Below, piece after piece: positions 1-5,791 of a stretch of 64,000 nt of DNA. The stretch is taken from positions 2,294,001 through 2,358,000 of the forward strand of contig NC_011726.1 in NCBI RefSeq assembly GCF_000021805.1. The letters are read 5' to 3'. Each line of letters starts with the position of its first letter. Position 1 is the stretch's first letter. A model generated the notes under the pieces. That model made no database searches and was not told where the DNA came from. It was given only the letters and a program-made list of their open reading frames with translations. A program made the position numbers and the translations under genes. This DNA comes from Rippkaea orientalis PCC 8801 (lineage in GTDB: Bacteria > Cyanobacteriota > Cyanobacteriia > Cyanobacteriales > Microcystaceae).

Positions 1-1209
1 ACAGAAGACCTTAAAACCCATCATATTGATGATAAAACCGAAAAACAAATCAGAAAAAACTTTGCTAAATTTGGAGAATATCCTAAAATCTTAATTGTTA
101 CCGAAAAACTCTTAACAGGATACGATGCACCGATTTTATATGCCATGTATCTTGATAAACCCATGCGAGATCATACTTTATTACAAGCGATCGCTAGAGT
201 CAATCGTCCCTATGAAAACGAAACAGAAGAAATGGTTAAACCCCATGGTTTTGTCTTAGATTTTGTCGGCATTTTTGATAAATTAGAAAAAGCTTTATCC
301 TTTGACAGTCAAGAAGTCAATGCTATTGTTAAAGATTTAAGTTTACTGAAAAACTTATTTAAAATTAAAATAGAGCAGTTAATCAAAAATTATTTAACAC
401 TGATTCAACATAATTTTAATGATCAAGATGTCGATCATTTACTCGAATATTTTCGAGATAAGGAACGACGAAAAGCCTTTACAAAAGATTATAAATCCTT
501 AGAAATGCTCTATGAAGTCATTTCCCCCGATGCCTTTTTACGCCCCTATCTCAATGAGTACGGAACACTCTCTGGTATTTATCAAGTGATTCGTAATGCT
601 TACAGTAAAAGAGTTTATGTAGATCGAGAAGTCAAGCGAAAAACCGACCAAATTGTTCAAAATAATATTGCAACAACAGCAATTCCGACTGTAACCGATT
701 TTATTGAAATTAATGCTCAAACCATTGAAACTATTCAAAATAAAGGAGGTGGTAAAACAACTAAAGTTATTAACTTAATCAAAAGTATTGAAAAAACAGC
801 AGAGGAAAATAATGATGATCCTTTCTTAATTGCAATGGTACAGAGAGCTAAAGCGATTCAAGAACAATTTGAAAATCGCCAAACAGATACCCAAGAAACC
901 CTTGATTTACTGCTTCAAGCCGTTAGAGAAAACGAACAACGTAAGCAAGAACAATCTGCCAAAGGATTTGATAGTTTAAGTTTTTTTGTTTATCAAGCTC
1001 TAGAAAATGCAGGAATTGATAACCCTGAAGATATGGCTCAAGAAATTAGACAACACTTTATTGAAAATCCGAACTGGAAAACCAGTGAAGGCGAATTAAG
1101 AGAATTAAGAAAAAATGTAACTTTCTCCATCTATACAGAAATAGATGAATTAGAAAAAGTCACAGCCCTTGTTGAGCAACTATTTACCCTATTACAACAA
1201 AATCACTAA
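1..1209 (+). CDS. hsdR: Type I restriction enzyme R subunit, C-terminal part (5' end outside window)
   Basis: The reading frame is open from base 1, so the gene starts before the window; 402 residues are visible. HsdR is the ATP-driven translocase and nuclease subunit of type I restriction-modification, acting on foreign DNA in the cytoplasm. The visible part begins inside the second RecA-like domain: a motif V-like TEKLLTGYDAP lies at visible residues 34-44 and the motif VI arginine-finger stretch QAIARVNR at 62-69. A long helical C-terminal domain follows, where HsdR contacts the methyltransferase core. The nuclease domain and Walker A would lie upstream, unseen. A methionine at base 145 sits inside the helicase core and is not the start. 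The hsdM and hsdS genes are not in the window. Its position beside transposon genes suggests mobile-element cargo, which is inference. Confidence 0.9.
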   Translation, partial: TEDLKTHHIDDKTEKQIRKNFAKFGEYPKILIVTEKLLTGYDAPILYAMYLDKPMRDHTLLQAIARVNRPYENETEEMVKPHGFVLDFVGIFDKLEKALSFDSQEVNAIVKDLSLLKNLFKIKIEQLIKNYLTLIQHNFNDQDVDHLLEYFRDKERRKAFTKDYKSLEMLYEVISPDAFLRPYLNEYGTLSGIYQVIRNAYSKRVYVDREVKRKTDQIVQNNIATTAIPTVTDFIEINAQTIETIQNKGGGKTTKVINLIKSIEKTAEENNDDPFLIAMVQRAKAIQEQFENRQTDTQETLDLLLQAVRENEQRKQEQSAKGFDSLSFFVYQALENAGIDNPEDMAQEIRQHFIENPNWKTSEGELRELRKNVTFSIYTEIDELEKVTALVEQLFTLLQQNH

Positions 1210-1448
1210 AGACTAATATCCATCTCTGATAAAAATTTTAGGTTATAATGTTCTGAGTAATAAGTGGGGATCGGTATAACGCATTTGATTCCAACAATCT
1301 TGGGCGTTAGTATCTTCCAGTTTTTCTTGAATACTCCTGTAGGTGCTGGAAGATGGTTTGACACTATTAGTCAATTTCTATCAGAAACGCTTATGAAACA
1401 TACTCCTATAGTATCATTCATTGGTTCAGCTTGTGCGGTGGCACTTCT

Positions 1449-1571
1449 GCGGGGGGTCGGGTAATACGCCCACTGCCTTACTGTCTAGTTGTACAGCAGA
1501 AGATTTAAGAAGGAAAGGAAGATATCCAAGAGAAGTGTAAATGTGTAGGGGTTCAACTCCCCTACCCCGCA
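1449..1571 (+). ncRNA. tRNA-like structure: acceptor-like stem plus T-arm hairpin
   Basis: Bases 1547-1563 form a classic T-arm: stem AGGGG/CCCCT with loop TTCAACT. The stretch after it, ending CCCCGCA at 1565-1571, pairs with TGCGGGG at 1448-1454, giving an acceptor-like closing stem. About 90 nt lie between, more than a tRNA body needs. They include a GGG/CCC hairpin near 1458-1470 and a CTGT/ACAG hairpin, but I found no standard 5-bp anticodon arm with a 7-nt loop. No CCA is encoded. It could be a decayed or interrupted tRNA, a tmRNA-like RNA or an attachment-site remnant. The rest of the 376-bp gap between hsdR and the metallopeptidase holds a 66-codon GTG-start frame at 1264-1464 that I cannot support as a gene. 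Confidence 0.3.
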
Positions 1572-1585
1572 TTAAATAAAAAGCC

Positions 1586-1912
1586 ATGATAACTTTGACT
1601 GACAAAGAAGAACGATGGAAAAATAATGAGGACTTGAAAAATGCGGTAACACAATGGTGCGATCGCATTCAGGTTGACGTTAAGGAAATACAGATTCGCC
1701 AGATGAAACGGAAATGGGCTTCTATCTCAACTAATGGACGATTAACCCTAAATAGCGAACTATTAGACATCCCTAGAGAATTAGGTGAATTTGTCATTGT
1801 TCATGAATTAGTACATCTCATTGTTCCCAACCATAGTAAGCTGTTTAAATGTTTCATGATGGCTCATCTTCCTGATTGGGAGGAAAGAGAAAAAAGACTC
1901 AAATTACAGTGA
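1586..1912 (+). CDS. Small YgjP/SprT-like (DUF45) zinc metallopeptidase domain protein
   Basis: This 108-residue protein has the zinc-binding motif HELVH at residues 73-77 and a nearby PNHSKLF at 81-87, the arrangement seen in the YgjP/DUF45 group of gluzincin-like metallopeptidases, where the later histidine is a third ligand. Family members are usually longer (about 230 residues), so this is a short form holding only the catalytic core. Such genes are common next to type I restriction operons, and here it lies 376 bp after hsdR on the same strand. Its substrate is unknown. The 3' end overlaps the 3' end of the convergent tniQ gene by 9 bp. Confidence 0.75.
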   Translation: MITLTDKEERWKNNEDLKNAVTQWCDRIQVDVKEIQIRQMKRKWASISTNGRLTLNSELLDIPRELGEFVIVHELVHLIVPNHSKLFKCFMMAHLPDWEEREKRLKLQ

Positions 1913-2407
1913 TTTTTGCTTCTCCATCATTTCCCGAAACGAGACAAAACACCTCTGACACCACCCATTAACCCAAAGCGCAGGAAACTGAAACCTTGCG
2001 CCACAATTGGGACACTCTGACAACAACGTTAACCGATGCTTTGAACAAAACTGAGTGGTTTTGAACTGCCATTCAATCTTATGACAAGCCTCCTCACCAT
2101 AACAAGCCCCACATAAACGAATTGGTTGATGCTTCATTCCCACACCTTTCGGGGGAAACATTTGCCATAACCTTTCGACTTCTACCTGTACCACCTCAGA
2201 TAAGGCCGTTAACTCCTCCTCAGTGGGTGCAGGAATAAAACGAAACTTTTCCCAACGTCCAATAGTACCCCCTAACCCCGTTATTTTCCCCATCATCGTC
2301 ACCGTTAACTCATTTTCTCGCCGAAACCGCCCTAAAAAATGACTGATACTTTCCCCTGCTAAGGGTTCCACCAAAAACCACCAAGGTTGAATCTCTTGAC
2401 TTGCCAT
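1904..2407 (-). CDS. tniQ: TniQ, target-site adaptor of a type V-K CRISPR-associated transposon
   Basis: The 167-residue protein has the length and order of the small TniQ of type V-K (Cas12k) Tn7-like transposons. An N-terminal segment contains GESISHFLGRFRR (residues 18-30). A helix-turn-helix-like region follows, then a zinc-ribbon part with Cys99, Cys102, Cys108, Cys121, His124, Cys132, Cys135, Cys150 and Cys153. TniQ links the RNA-guided Cas12k complex to the AAA+ protein TnsC so that insertion occurs beside the target. It looks complete: the start ATG overlaps the tnsC stop and all metal ligands are present. The partners TnsB and TnsC are broken in this locus and cas12k is not visible, so it probably no longer works here. 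Its 3' end overlaps the convergent metallopeptidase gene. Confidence 0.92.
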   Translation of the reverse strand: MASQEIQPWWFLVEPLAGESISHFLGRFRRENELTVTMMGKITGLGGTIGRWEKFRFIPAPTEEELTALSEVVQVEVERLWQMFPPKGVGMKHQPIRLCGACYGEEACHKIEWQFKTTQFCSKHRLTLLSECPNCGARFQFPALWVNGWCQRCFVSFREMMEKQKSL

Positions 2408-2636
2408 TATCGATACTCCTCCGTGACTTCCTTCAAGGTTTCTAAATCAATCTTCTGTAACCCCTTCTTCAACGCTCTAATAGAAGATTCCCGTAAGATC
2501 ATATCTAATAAGCCAAGATAACCCCCCGTTGCTTGTCCAAGAATTTTTAACATCCGCTTACTGCTTAAATTAGAAGCCACAGGTAACTTTAATACTTGAC
2601 GTTCCCAAATATCCACCGTTTGCCCAAAGTAGAAAA
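2407..2636 (-). pseudogene. tnsC: tnsC, 3' fragment (AAA+ regulator of the CAST)
   Basis: This frame encodes the last part of TnsC, the AAA+ ATPase that polymerises on target DNA and activates TnsB. Readable landmarks are VDIWERQVLKLPVASN, then an ATGGYLGLLDMILRES stretch, ending in EVTEEYR just before tniQ. Homology to the second tnsC fragment at 10859-11240 reaches upstream to about base 2636 (F-G-Q-T-V). Beyond that the sequence is unrelated, so Walker A and B are missing and the piece cannot act as an ATPase. The break point meets the cassette that starts at 2708. The stop overlaps the tniQ start, as in intact operons. Confidence 0.88.
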
Positions 2637-2707
2637 CAGGATTTCTTCCATTGCTCTAATGCCAAGCTCACCCTATAATTCAAAGCAAGAAGCTTATACA
2701 ATTAACC

Positions 2708-3484
2708 ATGATCAATGCTGAAGTACTAACGATTGATATAAATGAAAGATTCCCGTGTTTAAAGCGATCGCCCCTAGTTGAAGCGGTGATTCATTGGCAA
2801 GCTCATGCAAATAAGCAACTAGAACCTGAAACGTTAAAAACAGAACTTAATCAAAGATTACCAGACTATCCATTAATCCAGACAAAGTATGATTATGATC
2901 TTGAACTACAAGCTTCAGGATACTCAGATGGAACATCAGAAATCCTATACAAAACGCAATGGGATGGTTTTACACTTCAGAACGACTCGAAAAACTTTGT
3001 AGCACAGTTTACACTGACGGGACTTGTATTCAGTAGCATCGAAACCTACGAATCATGGGAGACTTTTTACCAAGAAGCTTTACGTCTATGGGTAATTTTT
3101 CAAGAACTCGCTGAACCAACAACAATTAATCGGCTAGGTGTGCGCTATATTAACAAAATTCTACTCGAAGCGGGAGAAAGTGCATTAACTTACTTAAAAA
3201 AAGTACCAGCGCATAATTTTGATTTGCCTCTTACCAGAGAATCATTTTTTCTCCAAGATAGTTATAAAGTTCCTAATTATCCTTATAGCGTTAATTGGGT
3301 CTGTACTGAAAAATCACAGATCAATCAGCGATTTCTCATTGTTGATATAGATATATTTATATCCGAGATACTTGAACTTGAAGAATCAACACTAATCAAT
3401 TACTTAAATGAAATACGTTGGCTAAAAAACAAAATTTTTTTCAATAGTATCACTGGTGTTGCTCTTAACAAATTTGGAGGATAA
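2708..3484 (+). CDS. TIGR04255 family protein
   Basis: The 258-residue protein fits the sporadic TIGR04255 family. It opens with an N-terminal PLVEAVIHW-type strand. The mid region has FSSIETYESWETFYQEALRLW at residues 99-119, followed by the family-typical NRLGVRYINKI (residues 141-151). No catalytic motif is apparent and the biochemical function is unknown. It heads a same-strand set of three genes (next start at 3486, then 3960) that fills the gap left by loss of the tnsB 3' and tnsC 5' parts, so it arrived with or after the transposon's decay. The sporadic distribution and the setting suggest an accessory, possibly defence or toxin-antitoxin-like, role; this is inference. Confidence 0.7.
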   Translation: MINAEVLTIDINERFPCLKRSPLVEAVIHWQAHANKQLEPETLKTELNQRLPDYPLIQTKYDYDLELQASGYSDGTSEILYKTQWDGFTLQNDSKNFVAQFTLTGLVFSSIETYESWETFYQEALRLWVIFQELAEPTTINRLGVRYINKILLEAGESALTYLKKVPAHNFDLPLTRESFFLQDSYKVPNYPYSVNWVCTEKSQINQRFLIVDIDIFISEILELEESTLINYLNEIRWLKNKIFFNSITGVALNKFGG

Positions 3485-3485
3485 A

Positions 3486-3950
3486 ATGGCAAGTTTAACT
3501 AGAACAATGGGAAGCAGTGATACTGCTAACTATATTGAAAACATTAATCAAAATAACTCTCGCTATTTTTCCCAATCAGTAACTTTGGGAAAACAATCAG
3601 CCTATAACGAGTTAATTCAATTATGGGATGAGTGTAAAATTCAAAACTGGGATGGATATGATGCTTTTCCCATCCAAGAAAAAACCTTTAAAAATGCTTG
3701 GGATGTTATTGACGCTTTACCTTTGGGTTATCCATTACCCTCTTTTGGGGCAGAACCAGACGGTCATATAACTTTGGAATGGTATTATCATCCTCGTTGG
3801 ATACTTTCCGTAAGTGTCAGTCCAGAAGGCTATCTCTATTATGCTGCTTTATTTGGTGATAACAGCCTTAAAGGTACTGATACATTTTTAGGCAGTATCT
3901 CAGAAACAATTCTCAATTTAATTAAGCGAGTAAATCTAAAAAAAATCTAA
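3486..3950 (+). CDS. Conserved hypothetical protein with a WDGY motif, second gene of the TIGR04255 cassette
   Basis: I chose the ATG at 3486 because a good GGAGG lies at 3477-3481. A GTG at 3456 in the same frame would overlap the upstream gene by 29 bp. The 154-residue product has the pattern NWDGYDAFPI (residues 60-69), then LPLGYPLPSFGAEPDGHITLEW (82-103), and an aromatic C-terminal half. Small proteins with a W-D-G-Y/A-FP segment followed by PDGxIxLEW are common in bacteria next to TIGR04255 genes, but I know no function for them. There is no signal peptide or membrane segment. Two base pairs separate its start from the upstream stop, so it is translationally coupled. Confidence 0.6.
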   Translation: MASLTRTMGSSDTANYIENINQNNSRYFSQSVTLGKQSAYNELIQLWDECKIQNWDGYDAFPIQEKTFKNAWDVIDALPLGYPLPSFGAEPDGHITLEWYYHPRWILSVSVSPEGYLYYAALFGDNSLKGTDTFLGSISETILNLIKRVNLKKI

Positions 3951-3959
3951 ATTTTATTC

Positions 3960-4367
3960 ATGATCGATCCCTCAAATGTTCCCTCTGTTGAAGAGACGGA
4001 AGTTCTAAGCCGTTATGTTTTACAAAATAGGCATTTCCGCAATGATAAAACTCCTCGACCAGAACTGTTTATGCCTCATCCTTACCAAGATTTATCAGTT
4101 ACTCGCCATCGAGATGCAACGGAAAATGAACTTTGGCAAGTCGGTCAAGATGTTGCTCAACAGATAGGCAAAACATTGTATGGACGCTTTGACATTCAGG
4201 CAAAAGATTGTCAAGTTAAACCCTTAATAGTCAAAGCAAAACCCGTAGCAAATAATCCTAATCATGCCGATATCGCAGGCTGGCCACCTTCAAAACAAGA
4301 CCAAAAAGAACTTGCTTTAAAAATTGCAGCATCCAAAAGTATTAGTAAGCTAATTTCTCCTCCTTAA
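3960..4367 (+). CDS. Hypothetical protein, third gene of the TIGR04255 cassette
   Basis: The 135-residue soluble protein contains the recognisable stretches LFMPHPYQDLSVTRH (residues 36-50), ENELWQVGQDVAQQ, a short AKDCQVKPLIVKAKP strand region and a C-terminal ADIAGWPPSKQDQKELALKIA. I recognise it as a recurrent small protein of unknown function, with no catalytic motif that I can name. It starts 9 bp after the upstream stop and on the same strand, so it belongs to the same operon. Its 3' end overlaps the truncated tnsB by 18 bp. That overlap marks the fusion point: the last codons of the tnsB remnant read antisense to this gene's end. Confidence 0.55.
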   Translation: MIDPSNVPSVEETEVLSRYVLQNRHFRNDKTPRPELFMPHPYQDLSVTRHRDATENELWQVGQDVAQQIGKTLYGRFDIQAKDCQVKPLIVKAKPVANNPNHADIAGWPPSKQDQKELALKIAASKSISKLISPP

Positions 4368-5105
4368 AAATGAAATATCTAACTCCCTCAAGGTTAAACA
4401 CATAATACAACGAGAATAGGTATCAATCACCGTTGTTAACCAAGGACGACCTAAAAGTTCACCATATTTATCCACTAAAAGAATATCAGCGCGAGTATGG
4501 TCACATTGCCACACATGGTTACTATATTCGACCGATAAATCTTGTCCAGCACGGGTTTTAACGGATAATTGAGAGCCTCTCCACCCTGGACTTCTAATAC
4601 TTTTCTTTTTCTGTTGTTTTTCAATAAAAGGCTGTAAAATCCGATAAACTGTCATGTGAGAAGGAAGATTAATCCCTAATTCTTCAGCTTTTGCTTTCGT
4701 TCTTAAATAGACTTGTTTTCGGGTAACTCGACGGCTTCCTTTATTGCCATTTTCATAAGTCTTGATGATAAATTTCTGTAATTCCTCCTCAATCCGAAAA
4801 TTCCCTTTATCGGCTCGTTGGGTGGGTGCTATAGCTTCTAATCCTTCCTCCTCCCATTTTTTAACTAATCGTTGTATCGTTCGCTTAGATTTACCCAGTT
4901 TTTCGGCTGCTTCTCGCAGTCGTTGACCGTAGGTAGCGCGGTCACAAGGTTCTAGTAAAGCTTGAATCACCTCAAGTTTTAACTGTGCTTCATCGGACAA
5001 CTCAGAGGGAATAACATTGTTTTCTTGGTCTAAGCATTGGCTGAAAGCTGTCTCTTGGCTACCATCGACTGATGATGAAGAAGGTGATGAGTTAACGTTA
5101 ATCAT
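4350..5105 (-). pseudogene. tnsB: tnsB, truncated with internal deletion (DDE transposase of the CAST)
   Basis: The frame encodes the N-terminal half of a type V-K TnsB: a helix-turn-helix segment at residues 57-95 (GQRLREAAEKLGKSKRTIQR), a second DNA-binding region to about 165, the linker KSIRSPGWRG, and the start of the RNase H-like core WQCDHTRAD with the first catalytic aspartate (Asp202). After TVIDTYSRCIM (226-235) it jumps to LTLREL, a motif that lies well over 100 residues later in the known family, then to unrelated codons and a stop. The second Asp and the Glu of the DDE triad are gone, so it is inactive as a transposase. The frame is open up to 5183, but the ATG at 5105 is preferred because the longer version runs into the first left-end repeat (5179-5196). 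Confidence 0.88.
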
Positions 5106-5178
5106 GATAAACAAAACTGTCTTATTGTTACATAATTGTTTATTTAATAAGAGTGTATCATAAGTTTGAGATGTTTGG

Positions 5179-5283
5179 GACAATTAATTTGTTAATATTT
5201 CTTCAATCCATAAAAAAAGTGCCATTCAGGTGAAGGACACTTAATCTGTTAATTTCATGGAAAATGACAGTTAATTCGTTAAT
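5179..5283 (-). repeat. Three 18-bp direct repeats, probable TnsB-binding sites of the CAST left end
   Basis: Upstream of tnsB lie GACAATTAATTTGTTAAT (5179-5196), GACACTTAATCTGTTAAT (5236-5253) and GACAGTTAATTCGTTAAT (5266-5283), consensus GACAnTTAATnnGTTAAT. Starts are 57 and 30 bp apart. Known CAST left ends carry several such AT-rich TnsB sites just upstream of tnsB, with similar TTAAT/GACA cores. The exact terminal TGT and the target duplication cannot be assigned: no clear terminal inverted sequence is visible within the next 100 bp, so the tip may be lost or degenerate. Confidence 0.75.
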
Positions 5284-5378
5284 AGAGTAAGTAATGACTT
5301 TTGTCAAAGATCAATGCTATGATTGAGCTAAAGCAATGATTATATAAAGCTTTCACTCTCAAATAGTTCGGCGACATG

Positions 5379-5398
5379 ATTTTGTTAAGATGACAAAT
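5379..5398 (+). repeat. 20-bp perfect direct repeat, copy 1
   Basis: ATTTTGTTAAGATGACAAAT occurs here and, identically, at 11290-11309. The two copies bracket the dynamin cassette and the second tnsC fragment. Flanking bases differ. The ATG inside this copy starts the small gene at 5390; in the other copy the same ATG is followed by a stop after three codons. Possible origins are a recombination or insertion scar, a duplicated target segment, or a spacer/protospacer-like pair. Confidence 0.7.
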
Positions 5399-5769
5399 CT
5401 GATCGCTCTCATCAAAATTGCCTTATTGGCTATCGAGAGTGTTTATTATTCTCACGCTGATTTAGTTGAGTTGACCGTGATGGTGTATTTGCTGTCGGTG
5501 GGGTTGACGTTTGAGACAGCAACAGGAATTTTGCAACAGTTAAGGGAAATTGAACCGAATTTTGCTAAAGAGAAAAGTCAACGGCGTTTAATGTTAGTTT
5601 TTGACACTTCCGAGGGAATACTGAAGTTAAGGGATTTTGAGCGAGAGAGTGCGGTCAGCTTCGCTGTGCCTTCGGCAACGCTTTTCTGGATCAAGGTTTG
5701 CCTGTTATTCATTTGTCTCTGGATTTTATCTATCAACGGTTAGTGCAGAGGCTAAACACATTCCAATAA
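5390..5769 (+). pseudogene. Small gene of unknown function broken by a short repeat insertion
   Basis: Reading from ATG 5390 gives a coherent sequence with LVELTVMVYLLSVGLTFETA and LREIEPNFAKEKSQRR up to about base 5655. Then a short GC-richer block, CAGCTTCGCTGTGCCTTCGG and flanks (about 5656-5690), interrupts it. After the block a different frame continues sensibly as DQGLPVIHLSLDFIYQ and ends at 5769. Without the block the gene would be one frame of about 115 residues. The block looks like the short dispersed repeats common in cyanobacterial genomes. The function is not recognised. It lies 22 bp before the dynamin gene and may have been the first gene of that cassette. Confidence 0.5.
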
Positions 5770-5791
5770 CAACAAAGAAAGCTTCAACGCA

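Noticed and set aside
1264-1464. 66-codon frame starting with GTG after hsdR
   Set aside because: It has no ribosome site, no recognisable similarity, and its end runs into the tRNA-like structure. I left it out as a gene.
1426-1668. 80-codon minus-strand frame over the tRNA-like element
   Set aside because: It contains the G-R-G-V-E-P-L pattern produced by reading a tRNA T-arm antisense, and it overlaps the metallopeptidase gene. It is an artefact of the RNA-like structure.
5379-5398. The idea that the 20-bp repeat is a CAST guide spacer with its protospacer at 11290
   Set aside because: Neither copy has a GTN motif in the expected place over the full length, and no V-K-type repeat sequence precedes the left copy. 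It is kept only as a bracketing repeat.
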